Origin: Pseudorhodoferax sp. Leaf267
Lineage (GTDB): Bacteria; Pseudomonadota; Gammaproteobacteria; Burkholderiales; Burkholderiaceae_C
NCBI RefSeq assembly: GCF_001422405.1
Contig: NZ_LMMV01000027.1
Coordinates: 147,513 to 211,512, forward strand
DNA: 64,000 nucleotides
Direction of reading: 5' to 3'
Below the pieces are notes generated by a model. The model saw only the letters and a program-made list of their open reading frames with translations, was not told the DNA's origin and did not search any database. Numbering within the stretch: the stretch's first letter is position 1; each line of letters opens with the position of its first letter. Shown here in pieces: positions 44,187-52,728 of the stretch. Position numbers and translations under genes: made by a program.

Positions 44187-45231
44187 AATCTCCCGAGAGT
44201 TTTAAAACATGCTCAAATTGCGTTATGGTAATTTGAAAGAAGCCCCAATAAATACTGGCAGGAATTTTGACTTCCTCCAGCAGAGCCTTTCTATTGGGAC
44301 GTCTAGATAGTGCCAAATTGTATGTGAATCTTATCAACCAAGGGTATTTTCTCGTCTTATAAAAGTTCCGAAGTTCAGCCTCCGTAAAAACGCTGTACGG
44401 ATCGCAGTACTTCAAGAAGTCCGCCTCGTCGGAGAAGCTTAGTATATGTCGGAGTTCCTCAACAACACATACCGACGTGACGACTGAGGTGTAGTAGCCC
44501 GAGCCTCCATCCGCGGTCCTATAAATTAGGAGCGTATCGCCGCGCTGCAATTGGTGGACTCCACTCATTGCAGCAAGGTAGATTTTGTGGATGCTGTTAG
44601 TATGCGAGATGTCCTGTAGGATGCTAGATGATTCTGTCTTGAGTAAAGAATCAGGAAGCAATCGGCTGTGCCAAACGGGGTAAAGCGAAAGAATAAAGTG
44701 TCGACCTTGCTTTAGCGGAATACGTGGGTAGTCCAAGACGACATCCCCCTTTACTTCATCGAGTCTTCGCTCAAGCACCAACTCGCTTCCAGAAAGTCCA
44801 GGTTTGCTTGCAACCAAGAAAAATCCATATCGCCCGAACAATTCTACTAATGCTTTGTGCTTTGAAAAAACTGTCACATATAGGGCTTGCACCTTCTGAG
44901 CCACGGCCACGTCAAACGCCCTCTTAAGAAACCGCTCTCCTAGACGCGTGCCGTGTGGATTAATTTTAAATGTACCAATCTTGAGGCGATGAGCGGAGGG
45001 CAATGGCGGAATCACGTCATCGACGACGCCCGTTTCATTCTTCAAATAAAGAAATCCATCCAAGTTCCCATTCGACTTGTTCCGAAAGGTATACGCAAAA
45101 TTTTCCGCTTTGCTTTTCTTACCCTCAAACCATTTGTCAAATGCAGGGTAGTCAGACTTTAGGCTATCAAAAAATGGGTCATCCAGCGAAATATTCGCAA
45201 AGGACTCGAATGCTAGTGGCGGCTGAACCAT
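44152..45231 (-). CDS. GNAT acetyltransferase fused to a PUA/EVE-like domain
   Basis: 359 aa from ATG 45231 (a TTG at 45261 is possible). The N-terminal half is a GNAT domain: DYPAFDKWFEGKKSKAENFA, LKIGTFKINPHGTRLGERFL as the acetyl-CoA loop, then ALVELFGRYGFFLVAS. After a linker, the second half (about 190-359) resembles an EVE/PUA-like barrel: HFILSLYPVWHSRLL, LQRGDTLLIYRTADGGSGYY and SVVTSVCVVEEL. It is the first gene of a five-gene minus-strand operon that contains a second GNAT and a separate ASCH protein. A nucleic-acid-guided acetyltransferase is a reasonable inference. Confidence 0.72.
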   Translation of the reverse strand: MVQPPLAFESFANISLDDPFFDSLKSDYPAFDKWFEGKKSKAENFAYTFRNKSNGNLDGFLYLKNETGVVDDVIPPLPSAHRLKIGTFKINPHGTRLGERFLKRAFDVAVAQKVQALYVTVFSKHKALVELFGRYGFFLVASKPGLSGSELVLERRLDEVKGDVVLDYPRIPLKQGRHFILSLYPVWHSRLLPDSLLKTESSSILQDISHTNSIHKIYLAAMSGVHQLQRGDTLLIYRTADGGSGYYTSVVTSVCVVEELRHILSFSDEADFLKYCDPYSVFTEAELRNFYKTRKYPWLIRFTYNLALSRRPNRKALLEEVKIPASIYWGFFQITITQFEHVLKLSGDYEKASSLVYSS

Positions 45232-45956
45232 AGGAATTCTCGGCCTTCTATGAGTCTGCAATGGTGACTAGCCTACTCGGGGAACCACGATTTTCTCTGC
45301 CCTTCGCCGATAGACCCGCCTGGAGCGAATATAACGACAGACTGGAGGTCCGGCAACGCAAAAGTCTACGTAGCGTATTCGTGCTACTTCTCACCAATCC
45401 TTCTGAGTTAGAACGGCCTTACCTCGCTATTCATTCTGACGTCGTGCACCACCGATGTCCCTGACCTCAATCCCAGTTGACAAACTCGGCGGCTCGTACG
45501 CTGGACATGTTTGTCTGAGTCTAGCCGCCGACCAAGTCTTCTTTCGTGGCAATGCAGCTGTCAGGAGGGGCCATACCGCTGCCGGATCACTTATCCTCGG
45601 AGTTCTTTGATCGGACAAGTTTGCTCGGTGACTCGCGGAGAGAACCACGGGCTTGTGCCTCAATCACGGCTCGACGTTCCTAATGATCAAAGTAACAACT
45701 AAAACAAGTCTGTACCCAATCTTCGCGACCGCGCGCGTGGCGCCGCAACTGGCCAACTTCTGCTGCTCAACCCCCTGCCCGGCTCGCAGGAGGTCAAGGC
45801 CCCAAGCCATGGCCGCCTCATCGCCCGCTTTAACTCGCTACACCGTGCCCGCAACTGATGCGCGGTCATCCGCGCATGCTTACGGCGCCAGGGTATGCAC
45901 CGTTTCGACAACGACGACCCGAGGTTGGCGGCGCACATCCCGCGCGCCGCCAGTCC
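45232..45956. other. Intergenic region right of the GNAT/PUA operon
   Basis: About 725 bp without a convincing gene. It carries the leftward operon's promoter. Composition shifts from AT-rich to GC-rich at about 45,720, which probably marks the right border of the second insert. From 45,720 to 45,857 a rightward frame (QLLLLNPLPGSQEVKAPSHG) may be a gene remnant, but I cannot name it. Confidence 0.4.
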
Positions 45957-46823
45957 TCAGTACCCGTTCGCCCCACCCGCGCGCCGGTTATCCGCCGCAC
46001 CGTGGTACGTCGCCCGGCCATCCGTCCCGTAGCTGACCGCAATCCCAGCCAACCCGCTCGTCAGCCCCGTCTCGTTCAGCGTCCCCGCCGTGTACCCATA
46101 GCGGCTGCGCATCCCCGCAATCAACTGCGTCACCGGCTTGCCCCGCTCCAGCTGCGCCACCGAGTTGGCCGCGCCCTGCCCGGTCCAGTTGTCGGAATTG
46201 ATCGCCGCCTGGATGTCCATGCCGTAGACCTGGTTGGCCAGGAAGGTCTTGACGATGTAGTCGGGGATGGGCCCGCCGCCGGCCGCGCCCCAGGCCAGCC
46301 CCACGCGGCCCTGCGCGTCCAGCGCGATGGCCGGCGCGATCGAGCTGCGCGCGCGCTTGTTCGGCGCGTAGCCGTTCACTTCGCCGCCCACCGCGCCCGC
46401 CGAGAAGTTCGACATGGCGTTGTTCAGCATCATGCCGCCGGCCTCGATGTGCGCGCCCCAGTGGGTGTTGATGGTGGTGGTCATGGCCAACGCGTTGCCG
46501 TGGCCGTCGACGATGGCCAGGCTGCTGGTGGTGTTCCAGTCTTCGTCACGCTCGGCGCGCTGGGCCAGCATCAGCGGCCCGGGCGCCGGCACGATCACGC
46601 TGGCCAGCGGGTCGAACAGCGCCGGGTCCGTCGCCACGAAGGCGGGGATGCCTTCGGCCACGCCGCCGGCCGCCACACTGGCCAGCGCCGTGCCGTTGAG
46701 CTGCGCGGCGCGGCGGTCCAGGTAGGCGCTGCTGAGCAGCGCGTCCACGCGGGCGTTGACGTTGGAATACGCCGGGCGCCGACGATGGCGTGGCACCCCA
46801 TGTAGGACGTAGCCCCCTTCCAC
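45957..46823 (-). pseudogene. ggt: Gamma-glutamyltransferase C-terminal fragment
   Basis: The frame encodes only the C-terminal half (small subunit) of a gamma-glutamyltranspeptidase. It includes the catalytic Thr segment WNTTSSLAIVDGHGNALAMT and the following THWGAHIEAGGMMLNNAMSN. It ends with GAADNRRAGGANGY, normal for the family. The N-terminal 300 residues or so, the signal peptide and a proper start are absent: homology fades at about 46,770 and the frame opens from a non-native GTG. It is therefore a 5'-deleted pseudogene. Confidence 0.82.
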
Positions 46824-46920
46824 CGGCTCAGCCGCGCCGTGCCTGATCCGTCAGCACACCGGCCGCGTAAGTGAAGAGCCGCCGCGCATTCCCGTGGCGG
46901 ACCTTCCAACAGGAGCTCGC

Positions 46921-47475
46921 ATGTACCGCTTTTCCCAACTCGCCCCATTCGCCCTGGCCGCCGTTCTGTCGGTCAGCGCCGTGACTGCCATCGCGCAGGT
47001 CACCGTCGGTGGCGCACCGATGCTGCCGACCAAGGACATCATCGACAACGCCGTCAACTCGAAGGACCACACCACGCTGGTGGCGGCCGTCAAGGCGGCC
47101 GGCCTGGTCGACACGTTGAAGGGCACGGGCCCGTTCACCGTGTTCGCGCCGACGAACGCTGCCTTCGCTGCGTTGCCGGCCGGCACCGTCGACACGCTCT
47201 TGAAGCCGGAGAACAAGGCCACGCTGAGCGGCATCCTGACCTACCACGTGGTGCCGGGCAAGGTGGACGCGAAGTCACTGATGAAGATGATCGATGACGG
47301 CAAGGGTTCCGCATCGTTGAAGACCGTGGCCGGCGGCACGCTGACCGCCAAGTCCAGCGGCGGCAAGGTGATGGTCACGGACGAAAAGGGCAGCACCGCC
47401 ACGGTGACGATTGCCGACGTGATGCAGTCCAACGGCGTGATCCACGTGGTCGACAAGGTGTTGCTGCCCAAGTAA
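46921..47475 (+). CDS. Fasciclin-domain secreted protein
   Basis: 184 aa, ATG 46921 with AGGAG upstream. A signal peptide ([20 protein letters not shown], cleavage near AIAQ) is followed by a single fasciclin (FAS1) domain: H1 motif [19 protein letters not shown], the central [12 protein letters not shown], and the final [17 protein letters not shown]1 proteins act in the periplasm or outside the cell in adhesion or surface binding. It stands alone between two broken genes. Confidence 0.92.
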   Translation: MYRFSQLAPFALAAVLSVSAVTAIAQVTVGGAPMLPTKDIIDNAVNSKDHTTLVAAVKAAGLVDTLKGTGPFTVFAPTNAAFAALPAGTVDTLLKPENKATLSGILTYHVVPGKVDAKSLMKMIDDGKGSASLKTVAGGTLTAKSSGGKVMVTDEKGSTATVTIADVMQSNGVIHVVDKVLLPK

Positions 47476-47585
47476 GCCGCCTGCTGGCGGGCGGGCGGGC
47501 GCATGCGCCGCGGCGCGCCGGTGCCGAGCCCAGGCGGCCCACACGCGGCCGCCTGCGCATCGCCGCAAGCGGGCCAAGGCGCTGC

Positions 47586-48077
47586 TCACACGCTGCCGCG
47601 CAGGGCTTGGCACAGCGCGCTGTCCGGCTGCTCGAAGCCCTGCACCGCCTGCAGATGGTCGGCGCCATCCTCGGGCGCTGGCGCGCTGCGGTTGCCAGCC
47701 GCCTGCCAGCCCGCATGGAAGCCGTGCGACTGCTGCGCAAACGCATCCTGCGCGGCCCCGCCCCAGGCCAGCACCACCGGCGTGGCACACCGCCGCACAT
47801 GGCGCACGGGCGAGCTGCGCTGCACGATGCCGTCGTCCAGCTGGATCGCCGGCTGCGGGTAGCCGCCGCGGATGAAGAAGAAGACCGGCGCATCGGGCAC
47901 ATCGGCCGTAAAGATGTCCAGCGTCTCGCCGCGCGTGGGGCCGTGGGCGATGCCCAGCCGGTGCGGCAGCTCGCGGCGCGCCTGCTCGCTGCGCTCGGCC
48001 AGTTGCCGGTTCGAGGCCGCAGCGTCGGCCACGCGGCGCAAGGGGTCGTAGGCCTCGTCGATCTCCGGTTGACCCAT
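47586..48077 (-). pseudogene. Alpha/beta hydrolase with internal deletion
   Basis: 163 aa, still open, but it joins the two ends of a roughly 280-aa esterase of the kynurenine formamidase-like type. The N-terminal part has LGIAHGPTRGETLDIF and VFFFIRGGYPQ (the HGG oxyanion region, here RGG). The C-terminal part has TPVVLAWGGAAQDAFAQQSH and EDGADHLQAVQGF, the segment that carries the catalytic His. The middle, including the GxSxG nucleophile, is missing, at about 47,820. The product cannot be catalytically normal. A MITE-like element sits immediately upstream of its ATG. Confidence 0.75.
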
Positions 48078-48080
48078 GAA

Positions 48081-48314
48081 CCTAGATTCGGCAGTTGACC
48101 GCTCGCAACCTTAAGGAATGCCGAATGAACACTCAACTTTGCGTCTTCGATGGCCTTCACCTTCTGGGTGACAGCGCTATGCACCCGCCGGCACCACGCT
48201 CGCCACGCCATGCGGCGTTGCTCCTCCTCGCGCACAGGAGTGCGCCGCGTCGTCGCGCCTAGCCTGGCACGCCGATCGCGGCACCTTCGGGCGCATCCAA
48301 CTGCCGAATCTAGG
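48081..48314. mobile_element. MITE-like element with 17-bp inverted repeats
   Basis: CCTAGATTCGGCAGTTG (48081-48097) is repeated perfectly in inverse orientation at 48298-48314. Directly outside, ATGAA occurs on both sides (48076-48080 and 48315-48319) as a 5-bp target duplication. The 200-bp interior has no transposase gene, so it is a non-autonomous element or a remnant of an insertion sequence. The source family is not identified. Confidence 0.8.
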
Positions 48315-48401
48315 ATGAAGCCGTGGGGAAAGGGCGTGGGCATGGCGCGCAGGTCCGCGTGCGTATGGGGGCCACGATCGTGCGGCCAGTCGCCGCGCCG
48401 G

Positions 48402-49304
48402 CTATGCGTGGCGCGCCACCCACTGCACCAGCGCATCCACACGCCGGAACTCATCCGCCGAACGCGCCTGTACGTCCGGGTAACGCTGGTTCCACATGCG
48501 CGCCAGCGCGGCGCCGGCGCCGATCTCCAGCACGCAGTCCACGCCGCGCGCGTGGAGGTTCTCCATGCATTCGTCCCAGCGCACGGTGGTGGCGATCTGC
48601 GCGGCCAGTGCGCTGCGGGCCTGCTCGGCGCTGGCGATGCGGTCGGCTGCGTTGCTGAAGAGGGCCGTGCGCGGCCGGGCGCACGGCACGCCGGCCAGCA
48701 CCTGGGCGAAGGCCTCGGCCGCGGGGCGCATGGCGGGCGTGTGCGAGGGCACGGTGACTCGCAGGCGCGTGCAGTGGGCGCCTTCGTGCACGGCGGCGGC
48801 TTCGATGCGGTCCAGCGCGGCGGGCGGGCCGCCAAGCACCACGCTGTCGACCGCGTTGCGGATGGCGATGGCCACCGGGGTGCCGGCCAGCAGGCGCGCG
48901 AGCGTATCCGGCGCGATGTGGCTCACGCCCAGCAGGCCGCCGGGCGCCTTCGCGGCGCAGCGGTCCATGGCAAGGGCGCGGGCGTGGGCGAGGTCGAGGG
49001 CCGTGCCGGCGTCGAACACACCGGCCGCGCTGAAGGCCGCCAGCTCGCCCACGCTGTAGCCGGCCATGGCGGCGGGGGGTGGCAAGTGCGGCGCCAGCTG
49101 GAACCAGGCGGCTAGCGCCACGCCGGTGAGCAGGGTCTGGGCGTTGGCGTTGCGGGCGGCCCAGTCGGCATCCATCAGGCTGGTGCGCCAGTCGGCCACG
49201 GCCAGGCTGGCGTTGACGCGGCGGGTCAGCGCGTCCTCGGCCAGCCAGGGCAGCATGTCGGGATGCTGGCCGCCCTGGCCGGAGAACACGAGCGCGTAGG
49301 CCAT
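48402..49304 (-). CDS. mdcH: Malonate decarboxylase epsilon subunit (malonyltransferase)
   Basis: 300 aa from ATG 49304. It is a malonyl-CoA:ACP transacylase-like protein: VFSGQGGQHPDM near the start, the nucleophile elbow GYSVGELAAFSAAG, and a His in VTVPSHTPAM. MdcH loads the malonyl group onto the acyl carrier subunit to start the decarboxylation cycle. It is the last gene of the mdc operon, 4 bp after mdcB. Confidence 0.92.
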   Translation of the reverse strand: MAYALVFSGQGGQHPDMLPWLAEDALTRRVNASLAVADWRTSLMDADWAARNANAQTLLTGVALAAWFQLAPHLPPPAAMAGYSVGELAAFSAAGVFDAGTALDLAHARALAMDRCAAKAPGGLLGVSHIAPDTLARLLAGTPVAIAIRNAVDSVVLGGPPAALDRIEAAAVHEGAHCTRLRVTVPSHTPAMRPAAEAFAQVLAGVPCARPRTALFSNAADRIASAEQARSALAAQIATTVRWDECMENLHARGVDCVLEIGAGAALARMWNQRYPDVQARSADEFRRVDALVQWVARHA

Positions 49305-49308
49305 CAGG

Positions 49309-50166
49309 TCACAGCGCTGCGACGCGCTGCAGCCAGCAGGCCGCGGCCACGGTGTCGGCCGCGCCGCCGGGCGACAGGCGACGTGCCACGAAGTCGCGGC
49401 CGATGGCAGCGGCCACTTGCAGCGCATCGGGCTGCGCGGCGCCGCCAGCCGCGAGGAAGCCGCGCGCCGCCGACTGCGCATGGCGCAGGCCTGCCAGGCC
49501 GCCGCGCAAGGCGAGGTTGCTGTCGTCCAGCACGGCCATCACGTGGAACAAGGTGTCGAGCCGGGCCAGGCGCGGGGCCAGGCCGCGTGCACGCGCGGCG
49601 GCCAGCGCGGGCATCGCCGTGTCGAACAGTGCGGGGAAGCCCGCCGCCGCTTCATGCGATGCGCCTCGCAGGCCCAGGCGGCGCGCGACCAGGCCGCCGG
49701 GCAGAACAGGCACACGTTGCGCGCGGGCCGTGAGCGCATCGCCCCAGCGCTGCCGCAGCATCGTCCGCGCTGCGTCGGGCTGCAGCGGCTGGCCGGCCTG
49801 CGCGAGCGCGCCGGCCGAGGCGCACAGCAGGCCCAGCATGAACACCGCGCCGCGGTGCGTGTTGATGCCGCCCGTGGCCGCCAGCATGCGCGCCTCGGCG
49901 TCCATGCCGCAGCGCTCCAGGGCCGCGAAGGGCGCGCCGGCCGCGCCGAGTGCGGCGATGCGCGGGAAGTAACTGCGCAGCGCGAACAGGCTGCGCACGA
50001 AGGTGCTGGCGTCCATGTCGGTGTGGCTGCCGTTGTCGGTCAGCGTAACCAGGCCGGGCTTCGGCGCCAGCGCGAGTTCGTCGTACAGCGCCAGCGTGGC
50101 GGCACGGCCGATGGCCTGCGGTGTGATGGCGCCGTGCGCGAGCGGGCTGGGCTGGTGGGCGTGCAT
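49309..50166 (-). CDS. mdcB: Triphosphoribosyl-dephospho-CoA synthase
   Basis: 285 aa from ATG 50166, which overlaps the mdcG stop (ATGA). Family motifs are ELALAPKPGLVTLTDNGSHTDM near the N-terminus, ATGGINTHRGAVFMLGLL in the middle and LDTLFHVMAVLDDSNLALRG. It makes the precursor of the unusual prosthetic group (2'-phosphoribosyl-3'-dephospho-CoA) that is attached to MdcC. Confidence 0.93.
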   Translation of the reverse strand: MHAHQPSPLAHGAITPQAIGRAATLALYDELALAPKPGLVTLTDNGSHTDMDASTFVRSLFALRSYFPRIAALGAAGAPFAALERCGMDAEARMLAATGGINTHRGAVFMLGLLCASAGALAQAGQPLQPDAARTMLRQRWGDALTARAQRVPVLPGGLVARRLGLRGASHEAAAGFPALFDTAMPALAAARARGLAPRLARLDTLFHVMAVLDDSNLALRGGLAGLRHAQSAARGFLAAGGAAQPDALQVAAAIGRDFVARRLSPGGAADTVAAACWLQRVAAL

Positions 50167-50984
50167 CACACCGTCTCCGCCAGGGGCCAGAACGGCGCGT
50201 GGGCCAGGGCCACGCCGTCGAGCCGCTTGACCAGCACGGAGGGCGTGCGCCTCGCGCGCCAGGCCAGCCACTCTTGCCAGGCGACCGCGCTGCCGCACGG
50301 GAACATCAGCTCGCCATCCAGGCGCAGGCCGTAGGACCACGATTGCAGCAGCACGGCCACGGCATCGGCCTGCGCGGGGCCGTCCACGGCGATGCAGAGG
50401 TCGATGTCGGAGCCTGCACGCAGGTGGTCCAGGCCCGTGAGCAGTTGCCAGCCGTGGCTGCCGTAGACATGGGCCGGCGAGCCGAACGCGGACAGGCCGC
50501 CACACAGCGCGCGCCAGGGTTGGCGCTGGGGCGCTGGCAGCAAGGGCGACAGGCGGCAGGCGAGCGGGAAGGCGTCGAGCCGCGCGATGTGGTCACGCGG
50601 CACCGCGAGTGCGATGCGCCGGCGCTGCCAGCGGCCCGGCGCGGGCAGGCCCAGGCTCACGCTGTCGTCGCCCTGCGGGCGTTGGCGCGTGACGACCAGC
50701 GGCAGCCCATGTCCTGCCCAGTGCGCCAGACAGTCGCGCGCCTCATCGTCCCAACAGCCCGCCAGCACGCGCTGCCAACCGGCATCGGTGAGCAGGGCGA
50801 GCTGGTGGCGGCGCAGCGGCTGCTCTTGCTCCCTCTCCCCTCGTGGGAGAGGGCTGGGGAGAGGGGGCGGCGGCCGTGTCACACACTGCGTTGCCTGATC
50901 GGCCACCCCCTCTCCCCCAGCCCCTCCCCCGCGAGGGGGGAGGGGAGCCAGAGCGCGTGGCGCGTGGGGGTGGAGGAGGCCCAT
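50166..50984 (-). CDS. mdcG: Malonate decarboxylase holo-ACP synthase, with REP-derived insert
   Basis: 272 aa from ATG 50984; the family is usually about 200-215 aa. The conserved part starts near residue 57 (RRHQLALLTDAGWQRVLAG) and contains the nucleotidyltransferase core GSDIDLCIAVD. MdcG transfers the prosthetic group to MdcC. The extra N-terminal 50 residues (LAPLPPRGGGAGGEG ... PLPSPLPRGERE) are translated from a pair of inverted REP-like repeats that lie in frame inside the gene. A shorter protein starting after the repeats is possible. Confidence 0.85.
   Translation of the reverse strand: MGLLHPHAPRALAPLPPRGGGAGGEGVADQATQCVTRPPPPLPSPLPRGEREQEQPLRRHQLALLTDAGWQRVLAGCWDDEARDCLAHWAGHGLPLVVTRQRPQGDDSVSLGLPAPGRWQRRRIALAVPRDHIARLDAFPLACRLSPLLPAPQRQPWRALCGGLSAFGSPAHVYGSHGWQLLTGLDHLRAGSDIDLCIAVDGPAQADAVAVLLQSWSYGLRLDGELMFPCGSAVAWQEWLAWRARRTPSVLVKRLDGVALAHAPFWPLAETV
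50830..50947. repeat. Inverted pair of REP-like repeats inside mdcG
   Basis: CCCTCTCCCCTCGTGGGAGA starts the left copy (50831-50867). The right copy (50907-50945) is its near inverse, with AGCCCCTCCCCCGCGAGGGG. Each can fold, and the two can pair with each other across about 40 bp. This C/G-rich repeat type is common between genes in proteobacteria; here it is inside a coding sequence. Confidence 0.75.
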
Positions 50985-50985
50985 G

Positions 50986-51693
50986 TCAAACCGCTTCGAG
51001 TACCCGCTGCGCCACGGCCGCCGCCAGCTTGCGCCCACCACGCGCCGCCCCGTCGCGCGCGCGCTCGTCCACCACCGGCGTGTCCACCAGCGCCTCGCGC
51101 AGCGCCGCCTGCAGGTCGCCCTGCCACAGCGCGCGCACGCCGCCCATGGCCACGTAGTTGCCCACGCCGGGCGCGAACACGGGGTTGGCCTTGGACAGCT
51201 CCGTGAGCATCGCCTCGGGCAGCTTGGTCACGCGCGCCATGGCCGGGATGCGCATCACGCGGATCTCGGCCTCGGGCAGCGCGTAGCAGGCGTCGGCGAT
51301 CAGGCCCGAGGTGATGAAGCCGCCCGACAGCGCCTGGTCGTACACCAGGCCGATCACGCGGTGGCCGCTGCGGCGTGCCAGGTCGATGGCCATGCCCAGA
51401 TGCGCCATCGCGCGGTTGATGCCCAAGAGCTCGTCGCGCCGGCGCAGTTGCTGGCCCTGCGTGTCGATCAGCAGCACGATGGGCCGGCCGGGGTGTTGGG
51501 CGATGGTGTCCAGCACCACGCGGGCCTGGGCCAGCGCCAGCGCCACGCCGATCGGGGCGTGGCCCGTGGTGCCGACCACCGTGATGGCCGCACCGTCCAG
51601 CGTGGCCGTGCCGTGCAGGAAGTCGCCCTCGGCGCGGATGCCGTGCGCGGCGCCGAAGAGCGTGGTGGCCAGCGTGTTCCAGTCAGGTGTCAT
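50986..51693 (-). CDS. mdcE: Malonate decarboxylase gamma subunit
   Basis: 235 aa, ATG 51693. It is a carboxyltransferase-like (crotonase superfamily) protein with VVGTTGHAPIGVALAL, PIVLLIDTQGQQLRRRDELL and YDQALSGGFITSGLIADACY. With MdcD it forms the decarboxylase that converts malonyl-S-ACP to acetyl-S-ACP. It ends 1 bp before the mdcG start. Confidence 0.93.
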   Translation of the reverse strand: MTPDWNTLATTLFGAAHGIRAEGDFLHGTATLDGAAITVVGTTGHAPIGVALALAQARVVLDTIAQHPGRPIVLLIDTQGQQLRRRDELLGINRAMAHLGMAIDLARRSGHRVIGLVYDQALSGGFITSGLIADACYALPEAEIRVMRIPAMARVTKLPEAMLTELSKANPVFAPGVGNYVAMGGVRALWQGDLQAALREALVDTPVVDERARDGAARGGRKLAAAVAQRVLEAV

Positions 51694-51698
51694 GGTGT

Positions 51699-52685
51699 TC
51701 AGTCCAGTTTGATGTCGGCGGCCTTGACGACGGCCGCCCAGCGCGTGATTTCGGCCCGCACGTAGTCGCCGAACTGCGCCGGGCTCAGCGTGCCGTAGTG
51801 CGCGCCGTTGCTGGCCCACACGGCGCGGATCTCTTCCGCTGCGCCGGCGCGCTTGACCTCTTCGACGATGCGCGCCTGCACGTCGGCAGGCGTGCCCTTG
51901 GGCGCCCACAGGCCGTACCAGGTGACGACCTTGTAGTCCGGCAGGCCGACCTCGGCGGCACACGGCACATCGGGCAGCGAGGGGTTGCGCTGGCTGCCGG
52001 CCACCATCAGCGCCTTGATGCGGCCGCCCTTGATGTGCGCGGCCGACGAGCCCAGGCCGTCGAACATCATGTCCACGTTGCCCGAGATCAAATCCTGCAG
52101 CGCCGGGCCCGCGCCGCGGTAGGGGATGTGCGTGATGAAGGTGCCGGTCTGCTGCTTGAACAGCTCGCCCGCCAGGTGGTGCGAGGTGCCGCCGCCGGCC
52201 GACGCGTAGTTGAGCTTGCCCGGGCTGCGCTTGAGCTCGGCGAGCAGGGTCTTGAAGTCCGGCGCGGTCACGCGCTTGGGGTTGACCACCAGCACCTGCG
52301 GCACCTCGGCCAGCAGGGCCAGCGGCACGAAGTCGCGCTGCAGGTCGTATTCGAGCTTGGGGTAGACCGAGGGCGCGATCGCATGGTGGATGGCGCCCAT
52401 GAACAGCGTGTAGCCATCGGCCGGCGCGCGCGACGCGATGGTGGCGCCCAGCGTGCCGCCCGCGCCGCCGCGGTTGTCCACCACCAGCGTCTTGCCGGTC
52501 TGCTTGGCGAACTGCGCCGACAGCGGCCGCGCGAATGCGTCCGTGCCGCCGCCGGCCGGGAAGGGTACGACCAGGTTGACGGGCTTGGTCGGCCAGCCGG
52601 ACTGGGCGCGCGCGCCCAGGGCGGCAAGCGTGAGGCCGGTGGCGCCGGCGCGCAGCAGGGTGCGGCGTTGGAAGAGCGTGTGCAT
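51699..52685 (-). CDS. Bug-family solute-binding protein within the mdc operon
   Basis: 328 aa. The N-terminus RRTLLRAGATGLTLAALGAR is a signal peptide with an Arg pair, possibly Tat-type. The mature start WPTKPVNLVVPFPAGGGTDA and GATIASRAPADGYTLFMG are Bug signatures. It is inserted between mdcD and mdcE with only 5 bp to mdcE, so it is co-expressed with malonate enzymes and probably binds malonate. The operon already encodes a MatC-type permease, so this is a second uptake route or a sensor. No TctA/TctB genes are nearby. Confidence 0.9.
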   Translation of the reverse strand: MHTLFQRRTLLRAGATGLTLAALGARAQSGWPTKPVNLVVPFPAGGGTDAFARPLSAQFAKQTGKTLVVDNRGGAGGTLGATIASRAPADGYTLFMGAIHHAIAPSVYPKLEYDLQRDFVPLALLAEVPQVLVVNPKRVTAPDFKTLLAELKRSPGKLNYASAGGGTSHHLAGELFKQQTGTFITHIPYRGAGPALQDLISGNVDMMFDGLGSSAAHIKGGRIKALMVAGSQRNPSLPDVPCAAEVGLPDYKVVTWYGLWAPKGTPADVQARIVEEVKRAGAAEEIRAVWASNGAHYGTLSPAQFGDYVRAEITRWAAVVKAADIKLD

Positions 52686-52728
52686 GGTCGTGTCTCCTGT
52701 CGTTGTGAAGCCGTGGTGGGTGTCGTGC

